Of a stretch of DNA of 64,000 nucleotides, positions 23,263 through 36,117 are shown one piece after another. The notes below the pieces were generated by a model. The model was not told the origin of the DNA and searched no databases. It was given only the letters and a program-made list of their open reading frames with translations. Every line of letters begins with the position of its first letter. Within the stretch, counting starts at the first letter, position 1. Source of the stretch: Dendrophyllia cribrosa (Eukaryota; Cnidaria; Anthozoa; Scleractinia; Dendrophylliidae); NCBI GenBank assembly GCA_024195265.1, contig JAJLRJ010000002.1:20856070-20920069 (forward strand), read 5' to 3'. Made by a program: the position numbers and the translations under genes.

Positions 23263-23706
23263 TCGAATGAAAGGCTCATTTAAGCCAACCGGTGAAAATA
23301 CAATAATCCACGATACGATATGTGTGATATTTAAGGTTTACTTACGCAGTTCAGTAGAAAAACTCAAGGATATAAAAGCGATTTCAAGTTTGATTTCGCT
23401 TGAGAGCAGATGTATGGAGGATCTGTTCTCTTACCTCATTCTCTCTTGTGAAACTATATTAAACAGAAAAATTCATCAGAGAAATTTGACAGCCAAAAAT
23501 AATTATTCACATAAACACTGCATAACAGACAAACAGCTTTTGCAGATTTGCAAATTTTGCTTTCGGAAGCAAGCAAAAAACGTTATTTTTTTGTGGACTG
23601 GCAACATTTACCGTACTGTAATCAACACTTAAAAATAACAAGGAATCAGAGAATTAACTCTGTGTGTAAATTATAGTACTAAGGTCAACCCATGAATTTC
23701 CCTGCA

Positions 23707-23841
23707 CTAAGCGTTAGCCCCAGTAAGGAAATAAGGGACCACACGAGGAAAAGAAAAAATCTTTGACCTCGGTGGGATTCGAACCCACGACCTCCGGATC
23801 AGATCTTCCGTCGATCGCTCTGCCGCTTGAACCACGAGGCC
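23707..23841 (-). repeat. tRNA-derived SINE-like copy
   Basis: On the minus strand 23841-23765 has an A box (TGGTTCAAGCGG), a B box (GGTTCGAATCC), a 7-bp acceptor-like stem (GGCCTCG with CGAGGTC) and a perfect T arm. The anticodon region is too long for a normal tRNA, and a T-rich tail follows (23764-23707). A SINE head or tRNA pseudogene is therefore more likely than a working tRNA. Confidence 0.7.
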
Positions 23842-24040
23842 GTACGGGAGCAGATCGTGGGTAGATCGTGGGTGGCAATTCGTGGCAATGAGAATGCGAA
23901 GGGTACAAATAAATGTTGAGCCACTTAGCATAACATTTACCGTTCTGTAGCGTTTTCCTATTAAAGGCTTGAAATATCAATTTTCAATTCCAGTGGTGGT
24001 TGTCCCCTTCCCCTTTTTGCTTTAAAAAGTAATGTCTTAA

Positions 24041-24198
24041 AAGCCCATGTTCACCCAATCGCGCGCTTGTGTTTTTGTTTTGAAACGGTTCAATTGTTCA
24101 ATGTAGCGTTATGATTGGCTGGCACGTCGATTTTTGGATTTTCCGTCTATGCGAAAATCAGCCCGGGCGCGCAAAGCAGATTGGGTGAACATGGGCCT
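24041..24198. mobile_element. 158-bp MITE
   Basis: Inverted ends around CCCATGTTCACCCAATC are flanked by TTAA at left (24037-24040) and TTAC at right, probably a mutated TTAA. Confidence 0.75.
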
Positions 24199-24202
24199 TT
24201 AC

Positions 24203-26700
24203 TAGGCCGAAATGTTTTTCAGTCTAAAACATTTTCCCTCAGGGCTCACTCTCACCCCACCCCACTGAATTCTGCAGATCGGTTTTCGTTTTCTACAGCT
24301 TGTGCTTTCAGAGGATTCCAAAATGCGGTCCAAATGCGAAAAATTAGTACATACCAGGAGCGGTACATACCCACTGGTCAGCGGAATTAACCATAAAAGT
24401 TTACATCCAATTGACCGATCGAGCGACCGAGTAACAGACAGTCGGTTTCTCTCACTAACATTCTCTAACGTTCGAGGGAGGAGCACGAAAAGCTGAAACA
24501 CGCGTGCGAGCATCGGCGCTTTGCGCCTCCCCTCGAGGGCTAGAGAGTCACAGTATCGAACTTCTCGATAGCTAGAACTAAAGGCAGTTTTTCCCCTGCT
24601 TCACTCTATTACAATTATTCGTTACCCCCAATAACTTGAAATTTTATTAACTCGAACTGTTTTAAGTTTCCTCTGACGGCTCCAGTTTTAACTGAATTAA
24701 AATTCTCCAAAATCTTTCCGGTAATTTAATCCATGCAACTCAGGGCGTATGAAAGGGTACAATCTATGTCCCTATACATGACGCATCCACCGCTGAATAA
24801 TGAAGGCCACTGACCCGAAGGCGGCGAAGGCGGGATATTTTCAATGGTCGAATGGCGGTCGAGTTTGACTACTGGCTTCTGGCCTTAAAACGGCTTTATT
24901 CAGTGGAAATCTCGATACAAAATGCCCTAACAGAATGAAGAAGAACCCACGCATCTTTGCAGGTATGTTTTTACTGCTGGGTAGCGTTTCGATTTAATTT
25001 GTACTGTCAACCATGCGTGCATTTCTGGCATGAATCTACATGTAACACAAATCATTTTTGTCAAATTCAAATCAGTTTAGTTTCACAAAAATGGTGGGAT
25101 ATATTTCACTTTAAACTGCCACGACTTGATGGAAAATGAATCGAAAAAGATCAGTTTTGAGAAATGTACACTAGGGTATATTTTACAGAGAGTTACAAGA
25201 ACACAGGTCAATGCATGAACACATGTTATTATATAAGCTTACATGTAAGTTTATACCTGCAAAGCTTTACAATACATGAAGGGGCAGAATACCTGGCCCA
25301 TTTTCAACTACATAAATCAAGACTGCTACTGTGGTCCGGCAGTCACCAAATCATAATTTACATAATAAACCCGCAATCTCTTTTTGGAGCTGCTACTGCG
25401 GTCTGCAGTCCCACAGTCAACATTATTTACATAACAACTGCAACTGACCTCCACAACGAAACAAAAGCATTGTGTGTATTTCTTGTTCTTTAAGCGTGCC
25501 AAGTGAAAAATAATGTAAAACGGTGAGAGCGAAAAATATAAAATGGCGAGAATACTTTCCTAAATTCACAGTCAACCACTTCGTGACCACAGCAGCAGTT
25601 TATTTTAGTACTTGGCTAAACTCACAGTCAACTCAGTCTTTAAAACAACAACATTAAGTATAAATTAAGCTTAATATGCAGATTGTATTGTGACTGGTCA
25701 GTATAAATAGAGGTTATTCAGCGAAAAGTTGTGTAATACGGCTTTGTATTTTTACAAATCAGGTGAGAAAAAATAAAAACTGCAAGATGAGTAAAAATGC
25801 CCGGCCCCATTACTATTTACACAACTTCCCGCTGATTAAATTGTTTGTTATACATGTATATGTTATTTTTTATATAGTTTACCTATTATTACTATTATAC
25901 AACAAACATCTATTCCCAAATATAAGTTTTTGAAAAAAAATTAATGTTTTCTCTAGCCTATAGTCGAGACAAGTGCAAAGACATGGCATATTTGACTGGT
26001 TTTGTTGCTTATTTGTGCCCTCAAATGCTACATGTATGTAATAAATAAAAGTCAAATATAGACTTTAGATTTTGGACTCCAGACTGAGTATAAAATACTG
26101 ACTATAATAATATACAGTTTTAAGACCAAAAATATTTCTTAGTGCCTACAGCGGTGTGCAGTTGTGTGCTGACGATCTCTGAGTACCTACAGCTGTATCT
26201 CTGATAGGTACTCCATACAATTCATTTTCATAACATTACAGATTAAAGAAGGAGGACAGTTAGAAGGACAGTTTTGCAGCGGATTGCTTAATAGATTAAG
26301 TCATAACTAAGGATGAAGTGACAGTTTTGGACTCAGTCTGCATTTTATACCCAGTCAGCAAACTGCACTTGATACCTAATATGTGCTTATGCCAGTCTGC
26401 AATCTGCAGTCTAAATTTTGTAACGTCCAAGATTGTAACTTGGTTGATCACTTAAAGACAGTATATAACCTTACATAAAAATACCCTGTTGGTCTTGATG
26501 AGTGGGATTGATCGACTTGTACATTGTACTATGGAGTATTAAAGTTAAAAATTATCGGTCACCTCTTTCTGCACATTATTCAAAAATCATGCTTTTTAAA
26601 CTCCCAATGTGAAATCAAATATTCTAAGCAGTTAAAAGCAACACATGTTGAGTAATAAATAACCAGAATGAGATGTAACTGTAGAGAGAGATGAGGGTGT
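24203..26700. other. Interior of the 9.2-kb element: no clear gene
   Basis: Low-complexity AT-rich sequence. A possible short first exon (ATG at about 24935, ending at a GCAG/GTATGT donor near 24961) is the only gene-like signal and is weak. Confidence 0.4.
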
Positions 26701-26714
26701 TTTTCGTATACGTG

Positions 26715-26892
26715 CAGGGATGTAGCCAAGAGCCGGTTACCGGCTAATTCCACCAGCTGAAAAAGAACTTATCACCGGCTGAAATTTTACTAGAAAAAAA
26801 AAGACTTGGGGTGATTTTGAAGGTGCACAAGCCAGAAAAACCAGCTGGGCTTGTTAATGAGCCTGCTCAGTTTTTTCTTAGCTACACCCCTG
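26715..26892. mobile_element. 178-bp hAT-like MITE
   Basis: Ends CAGGG(A/G)TGTAGC are inverted at the two sides. The flanks TACGTG and TACATG are similar but not identical, so the target duplication is uncertain. A related single end (ATCTACATCCCTG) occurs near 27690-27703. Confidence 0.7.
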
Positions 26893-29800
26893 TACATGTA
26901 CAGTGGTGTAGGTTTACATTACAGTGTAACTTAAAATTTTTAATGTCAGTATAAAGTGCAAGCTAGGTAGTTTTGGGTTCACAGAAATTGTCTTTACACT
27001 GTATTATTATCTGTATTGTTGTTCATAGTATTTTAGAGTGTGAATATGCACCAAGACAAAAGCAAAATTTATATAAGAGCTGTAAATTGTTCTGTCTTGA
27101 AACTGAAAGGAGGATATTACCATCTGTCCAGCATGCTTTGGTTAAAATTCAGGCGAATGACCTCTGATTAGAGTTTTATGTTGATCACAGGAAAATATAC
27201 AGTAAGATGAAATAAAACTGAATTATTAATGCTTGTATCAGAAAATTCAGAAAATTGTGAGAAAAGCGAAGATTGATTTTGAACTAAAAACAACACAACC
27301 AGTGTTAGATTCAATAAGTCAAAGCAAGACTATACGAATATTTCTTCTAATATAAGCCGGCATTGTTTTGAAATGGCAAGAAGGTTTATTGATTCCACGA
27401 ATCTGTGAAGAGATTTCAAGCATCTACCATCAGACGCCGATTGAGGGTTTTGGCCCCTCTGGGAATTTAAGCGGCCTTAAAGCAAACTGTAAACATAACA
27501 CGAAATGGAAAATATTCTGTAAAGGTGAATAGAATAAATCAGCATGTAGATTCAATTTTTAACAGGTGGGAATATAGAACTGACAGATGGGTAAAAAAGA
27601 GAAAAATGTAGTCCTTTTAAAGCTGCACTTGGCTTTTACATCTGGAAAAATAAAGTTCACAGCCGGGTAATTTACCCAGTTCCCGGCTATTATCTACATC
27701 CCTGTAAATAGGTTAACATTTCTACTGCTATGACCAACTGACCTCCAACCTCAACGGCGTCTGTGTAAAATGAGCTGCTTGTGGTTCACCGCCTTTTGAT
27801 AATATACATGTAGTTTGCTTGCAGTGCATGCCGGGAAGATGGTAAAATCCTCCTTTTGTACACTGTATTTACAAGTCATTTTTTTTCTTAAACGCGAACC
27901 TGCGGTATAAAAGGGCAAAGCCCCATGCCGAATGTAATGCAAATGAGCAAGAATAGATTTTGCTGATTTGCATGAGTTGGACAGTCCAGCCCCCTATTAT
28001 ATCGTGGGTTTGGCGATGTTCAGTTCATGTATATTATTCACATCGACCATACCCATCTATTCACTGGTAATATTAAATAGTGACTCTGAGGATAATACAT
28101 CTCTGTATATTTAATGTATAGTAGTGATGTGGGAGTATGCTTCATATTTTCTCAATTTGAAATACATGTAATTTATGATTTCTTTTCTCACATTAGAAAT
28201 ATGGCATTATTCAAAGAGATTCAAGGAGAGCTTTTTATGGTGAGAGAATAATTATTGATGTTATATGTCCATGTACACAATAAGGCTGTTTTCTAACAGG
28301 AGCCTATTAGCAATTAGGCACCTAAGTAACTGACATTGGCACCTACATGTACAATGATTGTGTTAATATTTTGCTGCAGCACTAAACATTATTCAAATGG
28401 GATCCTTAGGTCTGATCTAAAAATCAGTGTTTTAGTTGACTACTGTACTGTATGGAATAACATAATTTGGTGTTGTTTTCTTTTGATGTAGACATAATTA
28501 ATTTACCCTGCCAAACATTCATGGTCAAATCTGATAAACTGCACCTAAATTTTTGGTACATTGTGTATTTTCTTGAGTTAAATGTCCCTGGTCTTGTTAA
28601 CCCAGAAAAATTTGAACCAGGTGTTTATTTAGAGACCAGCATTTTATTCATTGTCCCTTGGTGACTGATTTTTTTATCAGTTCATCATTCTCGGAAACTC
28701 ATGGCTGTGTTTTATTGATATTCTCTGGAGAAATTGGATTGCAATCACTGTGTTAATAAGAAACCTTTGATCCAAAGTCCATTACTTGTCGCCGGATTTT
28801 CCATACTCATGTTTATTGTAAACTTAAAATCCTGGTTGTAAGCCCACCCGGTTATAGGCCAACAAAATTCTTCCAGTAATAATTCCTTCTGGATGTAAGC
28901 TTCACGCATCTCCTCCACAACAATTCTTTACATAAAGAACATAAACTGACTGAAATAATTGAACAGTACTGTAACATATCACAATACTTTGTGCTTATCA
29001 TCCAATAAACTCTTACAAATTTGTATAAGCCCAGGACTAACATGTATAGCTGGGATGTTATGGCCTTTAAATTGTTATTAAAAACAAGCTTTACATGTAG
29101 TTTCCATTAGGCTTTTCACAATGTAAAATCTTATGCACAGGTCAGTTGCAGGTGACAGTATGTTATCAGATCTTTGTGACCACATTCAGACTGATTACAG
29201 ATTGTAGCTTCAGTTCAGCAAGTGACAGCATTTTGTCAGATCTTTAATGCCATTTTGGCATAATTATATTCATAGGCTGCAGGTACCTGGCCTATTAATT
29301 AAAGGAGAAATGCTAAATTAACCCGGCAGATGTTCCCAATGGATTGAAATTTGGCAAGATGAGTAAGAAAGTCTAATAGTACATGAAAATGTAAAAAAAT
29401 GAAAATCAAAAATTTGATCACAGGGGCACTTTAAGTGGTTCCCACTTAACAAATGCCCGGAATTAAATCGCTCCTCATATTTACTGTAAACTTGACCTCT
29501 TTTAAGCGATCTCCTCTATTAAGCGGTCAGTTGGCTATTCCCCAAGGTTGACAGTATTCTAGGCAGACTACTACAAGACAGACTTCTGCTCACTGCAGCT
29601 GTTTTTTGTTTTGTTTCACAGGCTTTAAGAGCAAGAGCATCCCCATGGCCAAGCTCTGGCTGAAAAGATACCAAAGCTGCAGTCAATGTACACTGTACAG
29701 TGTACATGTAGCTCTTTAAAAGGAACAATGCAAAACAGAAACAAAGAATGCTAAAAAATGATCAGTTACTATACTGTGCCATATAGGTTCTACTAAAAAT

Positions 29801-29895
29801 AGCATTTGAGTTATATAGTTACAGTTATAGTCAGCTGCCATTGTGTTTACATGACAAATGAAAATATATTTTGACAAATTCTTGTTAAAACTTGC
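26893..29895. other. Interior of the 9.2-kb element: no clear gene
   Basis: No reading frame has recognisable protein features. A possible small internal exon bounded by a CTCACATTAG acceptor and an ATG/GTGAGA donor is seen at about 28197-28239, without independent support. Confidence 0.4.
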
Positions 29896-29900
29896 CTTAA

Positions 29901-30273
29901 AGGGACATTGTCACGCAAATTTTGCTGTGTTTTGGTCAAAATACACTTAGTACCTTTGCTCAAACATAAAATTACTTTTAGAACACCAAGAAGATAATAT
30001 CAAGTGATTTCTTCAAGGAAGAACAAACTATAATAAGTTTTTCTGCGTTTTTTCCACGACTCTTGGGAGGAACTAGAAAAAAATTGGCCAATTTTTTCAA
30101 GTTGCAATCCACTTCCATCCTGGCTATCCGCAGCCAAAGAGAACGAATACTAGTTTCTGTGCACTGGTAGAGTATTTGTTAACAAAACTGGACCATTATG
30201 TGTAGGTTTCCATTGAAACAAATACGTTTTTTGGCTTTTCAAAGTGATACTAAAAATAGGTGACAGTGTCCCT
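29901..30273. mobile_element. TTAA-flanked MITE, 373 bp
   Basis: Ends AGGGACA(T/C)TGTCAC are inverted and flanked by TTAA at 29897-29900 and 30274-30277. The middle, with TTTTTTCAAGTTGCAAT and TGCACTGGTAGAGT, resembles the intron of gene copies 2 and 3 (40465-40575), suggesting a relative of this element is buried there. Confidence 0.8.
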
Positions 30274-30845
30274 TTAATATTATTTAGTCACAGGCAGAAA
30301 AATACCCACCTAAGTCCTGGCCAAACTGACTGCAAGTATATGCCTGCAAGTTGTACATGTAGTCTCGCACATACATCCAAACCAAAGAAAACAGTAGTGA
30401 CAAGAATCTATGCTTGATCGAATTGGACAAAAGTTATTGATGTAACTTATTATTGATGTTGACTTGTCTCTCCATTTGGCCAGGGCACAGATGTTCATGG
30501 TCTTTTTCAACAAGTTAAAGAAAATTAACATCTTATAGTCTTTTAGAGGATCCCTCTGTAAGTCACTACTGGTGAAGTTGGCATCCTCAATAAAGATTAT
30601 TATTAACATGTATGCATTTAAAGTGACATGTCTTGCACATTCCGTCTTGTATTCATTTTTGTGGCAGGGAATATTTTATGTGATAATAAGGAACCAGCAT
30701 TAAATCGAAACAAATTGGGACTATTGCATTGCTAGACTTACAGCTGTACTTGTCTAAACAGTAAGGTCCTCAAATTATGGTATGGTGTGCAAAAATGTTT
30801 TTCAGTTGAAGACATTTTTTTGTTAGACATTCCCTTTTTCATTTT

Positions 30846-31800
30846 ATATGTTATTTACATGGTCTTGACAACCCCATTTTGCAGGCTCCCATTTTAAATT
30901 TACATGTTATTTACAGGGTTCCTTACAGGCTTCCTTTTTCGATTTACATGTTATTTACATGATAGCCCCCCTTTTTGATTTACATGTTATTTACAGGATA
31001 GCCTCCCTTTTTCGATTTACATGTTATTTCCATGATAGCCCCCCTTTTTCGATTTACATGTTATTTACAGGGTTCCTTCTTCGATTTACATGTTATTTAC
31101 AGGATAGCCCCCCTTTTTCGATTTACATGTTATTTACAGGATAGCCCCCCTTTTCGATTTACATGTTATTTACAGGGTTTCTTGCAGGCTCCGTTTTTCG
31201 ATTTACATGTTATTTACAGGGTTCCTTTTTCGATTTACATGTTATTTACATGATAGCCCCCCATTTTAAATTTACATGTTATTTACAGGGTTCCTTACAG
31301 GCTCCCTTTTTCGATTTACATGTTATTTACATGATAGTCCCCCATTTTCGATTTACATGTTATTTACAGGGTTCCTTCGATTTACATGTTATTTACAGGA
31401 TAGCCCCCCTTTTTCGATTTACATGTTATTTACATGTTAGCCCCCCTTTTCGATTTACATGTTATTAACAGGGTTCCTTACAGGCTCCGTTTTTCGATTT
31501 ACATGTTATTTACAGGGTTCCTTTTTCGATTTACATGTTATTTACATGATAGCCCCCCTTTTTCGATTTACATGTTATTTACAGGGTTCCTTCTTCGATT
31601 TACATGTTATTTACAGGATAGCCCCCCTTTTTCGATTTACATGTTATTTACATGTTAGCCCCCCTTTTCGATTTACATGTTATTTACAGGGTTCCTTACA
31701 GGCTCCGTTTTTCGATTTACATGTTATTTACAGGATCTTCTCTTGTATTTACACGTTTCACTCAAAATATTTACATGTTATTTACAGGTTCGACAATAAC
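30846..31800 (+). repeat. Right minisatellite array, ~38-bp unit, more than 20 units
   Basis: The unit is TTTTTCGATTTACATGTTAT followed by TTACAGG and a spacer (ATAGCCCCCC or GTTCCTT). Spacer types alternate in blocks, indicating multi-unit duplications. Long repetitive reading frames here (up to 115 codons, RFTCYLQ-type) are by-products of the repeat. Confidence 0.93.
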
Positions 31801-31847
31801 ATGTAAAAGGGGAATTAGCATGTAAATTTTCAACTTTTCCAGTGATT

Positions 31848-32657
31848 CTAAACTGTAACTATTTTTACATAACATTTAAAAACTGTGTGTGAGAACAATG
31901 CACTAGGAAGGATTAGAACCTATAGTTAAGTATAAAAAGTTTGGTGAATTTAAGCCGGACAAAGTGGATCATTGGAATGAAATATTGAAGGGTTTTATAA
32001 AGACGTGAGCAAATCAATATTTTAGTTCCCCGTTTAGCGAACGGATCATAATTACCAGAAACCATATAATGAGCAGCCCAATTTCAAAAACTTTAAAAAC
32101 AGAGTCTTATACTAGCGGTAATCACAGATTATGGAGACGCGTTCGAAGGAATTTCCGGCGGAAATGAGCCCCTGAAAAAAAACCAATAGGGGCGGCCATT
32201 TGGAAGACTCTCTACCAAAAAATCTCAAATTTTACTGCACAAAAACCACAGGACAACCAACACGAAATTATGATTGCGTTCTTCGAACGCGATAACAAAA
32301 ATAGTATCTATCAATCATTGTTCTATTGTTTCCTGTATACGGTACCCGGTATAGAGCGTGTGTATAACCTGGAGAGAATTTATATTGGCAAACAGGTGGG
32401 CTTATAATCGGGGGTCCTTTTAATAACCGGGGGGCTTATAACCGGGATTGTACGGTATTCTCCCAACCAATTGATCAACGCTTTATTTCATGGTTTGATT
32501 TCTCTTTACTTTGGCTGCTTGAAACTTGTCACATTGTTTCTTTTGGTGTTTAGGCATTTTAAAAATTCATTTTAAAAATGTCATTTTTCTCGGCACTGTT
32601 TGGCGGACACTTTGTCATCGAAAACCAATACGTAAAAGATTTCAGCTGTTTCTCAGT
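31848..32657. other. Stretch with no recognisable gene
   Basis: AT-rich; reading frames are short and featureless. Confidence 0.5.
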
Positions 32658-32661
32658 TTAA

Positions 32662-34544
32662 AGTGCCTATGAAATGAATTTTTTTTCTTCGTTTTTCATT
32701 AGTTTATTATGTCCAAAGAACGAAAACAATAATCATTTCCCGAGGAAAAGAAAGAAAATCGGTTTTTTAGCCCCTCGAAGATGCGTCACTTCGGTTGAAA
32801 AGTGGTTCCAATTTTTGGAGAGCCTGGGGGCGAGTGGGCGTGCGTGATGACGTAAATTACGTAAATAGTATGACACATTGGTTTGTTTACGCTATAATTC
32901 CCTTGGAATCCTTTAGCGTGATGGTCATTTTGCCAACGTTTTTGGCTGTACAAATGTCAGACAGCGCCTAATTTGTTTCTTTACAGTCCTCTGAAGGTGA
33001 AGAGGATCAGTTTCGGATCACTCTTGATCAACTGAAATGATCGTGTCCACTGTAGTTTTGCCGTAGCGGGACGAACCGACTGTGCCGCTGAGCGAAGGAA
33101 GTGAACATGAAGAAGACGGACTTTGATCATTTAGATTATTGAACGTGAAAGGTATACATTTCAGTAGCACAGCGTCTCAGTGGTTCGCCAGTTGAGTTGT
33201 AAGCTTATTGAACGCAGAGGCGTTTTTGTTATTTCTTTTTAGTGGCTCGTTGACTAGCGTTTATCGAACGCGAACGATATATTTGTAGTACAAACAATCA
33301 TGATATTAGCGCATTAGCGACTCGGCCGGTCTTCTCTGAAGTTCATTGATCGCGCGTGGAGGTTATGAACTTATTTTATCGGCTTGGCAATTCGCTCGTC
33401 TACTAAAGTTCTTTTTTCAATGCGAAGGATATGTCTTGGCGGATTGCTAGTTGAAAGTTTCTAAATTATACTGATATGTTATGCATATCCGAGGTGGTGT
33501 TTTTCAGGCGGCTTGCTGAATTGAATGTGAATGGTGTATTTTTAGCGGGTGCCTTGATAGCGTATTTTTTTATTTATTTATTCAAAATGTTTGAACTCAA
33601 GTATATACGTAATAATTATGCTTCTTAGTTCAGTGTCTTGCCAGCGATTGATCGTTTCTGGAAATTTTAACCACTTGGCGGCTTGTAAGTGAGTTCAAAG
33701 TATCGTGTTTACATTTATGTCTGATTTATATTTCATTGTATAAAAATTGATCTGATCGAACACGCAATGATTCAGCGATGTATTTTGTTTCGAATAGTCT
33801 TACGCATTTGTACGTGTAGATTTTTGATGGATGTTCCGTAGAATAGACGCCTTCCAGTGAACACTTGCGTCGCTGCACTTTGAATTTTATAATTCGGAAT
33901 ACCGTATAAACATTTATATTACTCGCCGGTCAGTGCCGATCGAGTCAGTATATTTTTGTAGGCCTCACTGACTTCGACGGCTCTCCAGTCGAGCCGAGGC
34001 TTGAAGGAACTTCCAAACAGGATATGAATTGGAAAAATTATGCTTGATTAAACGGCCTCACCGGCCGGAATGTTATTTTCTTTTGCAAAATAATATTAAC
34101 CAATAAGCGCTTTCATTGAAAACAACATCGCTTGACGTACCCTTTCCGATGTCGACGAACAAATTTCGTGTATTTCGCCGGCCTATTTTCCTCTGGAGCA
34201 AAATAAAGCTTTGTTACACGCTCTGTTATCGAAGAATTCTGATATCTCGTATGTTTGAGGCCGCTCGCCACATAATATTGGTCCACCTCTAGCGAAGTCT
34301 CTTGTCAGCTCTCTTGTTTTCTATATTCCCGCAGCCGTTTGTAAAACTATTTACGTCACAGTGTAATACGACACTGGTTTTGGCCGCGCACAAATTGGAG
34401 CCACTTTTTAGCGCCAACAACCTAACTTTGAGACCATAAAAAAAGCATTTCGCATCGTCCCTAACACTTTAAACCTTTTATTCCAAGGTCCAAAAAGGTG
34501 AAATTTTCGATACATCAAAAAATAAATTTCATTTCATAGGCACT
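32662..34544. mobile_element. TTAA-flanked element, 1883 bp
   Basis: Inverted ends AGTGCCTATGAAATGAA are flanked by TTAA (32658-32661 and 34545-34548). The ends are close relatives of the intronic element of gene copy 1. The interior has no long reading frame on either strand, so it is non-autonomous. Confidence 0.82.
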
Positions 34545-34548
34545 TTAA

Positions 34549-36117
34549 CAGTCGGCTGTCAATTTGCTATGTGCTCTACTGAAACACGTTACGTTTTTAC
34601 ATATTAATAACTGTACACGTAGAAATGTTGATAGTACATGTGAAAGGATATATACCAGCATTCTGTATTGTCGAAGTGAATCGAAAGAGGGTTAAAGTTA
34701 AGACGGTTCTCAATTCGTGATCTGTTTGAAGTAGCCATTTATTTCACAGTGTTTAATTTTACCCAAGTACAACCCTAAATCTAGAACTATGCTATGCTAT
34801 CTAGAACTATGCTGAGTAGCAACAAACGCTTTTGGACTACTATATGAAGAAAAGATTCTCTACTTAAAATTATACTATTTCTCAACGACCCTGAGAACAA
34901 CGAATCAAAGCTTGACATGGGATTTGTAAAAATTTGTTAAAATTAAAAAATGCTGCCTCTCGACTCATTGTCCTTTTTCCTATTAAAATGTGACTTTTTT
35001 CACGAAGCAGTGTATAGAATCATGGCAGTTTGGCGATGGCAAGTATTAGCTTTGACATACAATAGGTTCCTGACTGTGGAGAACCATGCGCCAAGAGAGT
35101 TAAAAGGGCGCAAAGCTTCACAGCGATGCCCAACGAAATAAAATCGGAAATTCTTTGTTGAGTAATGAGACATAAATATAGAACTTCATACGGTATTTCT
35201 GTAAATAGCAAAGACTAAATTCTATCCATTTTATATTAATCATTTACACTCTTTTCTAAACGTGCTTTATGCAACGCAAGCTTTATGCGTTATTCGAGTT
35301 AACAAGTCTTGACGCATCGCGAAATTTGTCTGTGATGAAAATATCCTATCTTGCCGGATGGTTATTAACGCAAATAGTTAAAAATGCGAAAATTCGTTTT
35401 CTTTAATGCTGTGTCCTCGTACTGTCTCGAATGACCAAACGAGCTGCCTATTAATGCGATAGTAACACAGCAGCAAAGGCAGGAGACATGCATACTCGCG
35501 GCATTCAAATACGTAGAGTATCAGTAATTTGAGATGAAACATTTTTGCACAACGTGGAGATAATCAGTTGCAGAATTAGAAGGTATTTAATTTAAAGTAT
35601 CCCAAGCAATCAACGTGTTAATAAACTTTCTTATGCAAAAACATACCTTTGGAGCCAGGGTACTATACAGTGCGATCGAATAAAGTCCTAAAGCGAAAGG
35701 TTCCACTTCAAGCTCAAGCTCTTTTAATAATTCGTTGATTATAATATATTGAGGGAGCCTATAGCTATTTATTTATAAGCCCAGTGGTTTCTTTTAGGCT
35801 TCCTTGCTACTAAATTTTATATTTATTTACTGTAACTGTTTTCAATACACACTGTACAGTGTAGGGCAATCAACTTGAACTTGACATGACTTGAGTACGT
35901 GGCGTTGTCCGCAAAAGTACACGCGCGTCGACGAAATTGTACTGACCCAATATTCCTAATACAATCGAATCTTTTTTATACAACGTAGATTTGCTCTCGA
36001 AAAAAACGTCCAAAATTCACAACAACTCTACTTCAGTTATATTGACAATTTTATTACATTAGCAACCAGCTCTGTAGGACTCCTATAGGTTGATAGTGAA
36101 GGCTGTGTATTGACATT
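34549..36117. other. Stretch with no recognisable gene
   Basis: A short dispersed piece near 35920-36060 resembles part of 4590-4760. Otherwise no gene or ordered repeat is seen. Confidence 0.5.

Larger units (their letters stand above)
22637..31844. mobile_element. Possible 9.2-kb CACTA/EnSpm-type element with minisatellite ends
   Basis: The outermost 27 bp are inverted repeats with one mismatch, beginning CAC(A/T)GGAAAAGTTGAAAATT at both ends. They are flanked by a possible 3-bp duplication, ATT (22634-22636 and 31845-31847). Inside each end is a minisatellite array, in opposite orientation at the two ends. CACTA elements are known for CAC-type termini, 2-3-bp duplications and subterminal repeats, which supports the call. 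No transposase was recognised inside, so it is either non-autonomous, decayed, or two separate elements that happen to face each other. Confidence 0.55.

Noticed and set aside
23267..23632. 121-codon frame next to the left minisatellite as a possible transposase
   Set aside because: No DDE-like spacing or other family feature is visible and it begins inside the last array unit; left unannotated as a gene.
22822..31800. CRISPR-like array
   Set aside because: Repeat units are contiguous with short recurring spacers rather than unique ones, in an animal genome; they are minisatellites.
30959..31806. Long repetitive proteins (73-115 codons, RFTCYLQ/DLHVIY repeats)
   Set aside because: They are translations of the ~38-bp minisatellite in several frames at once; the unit lacks stops by chance and shows no start or splice context.
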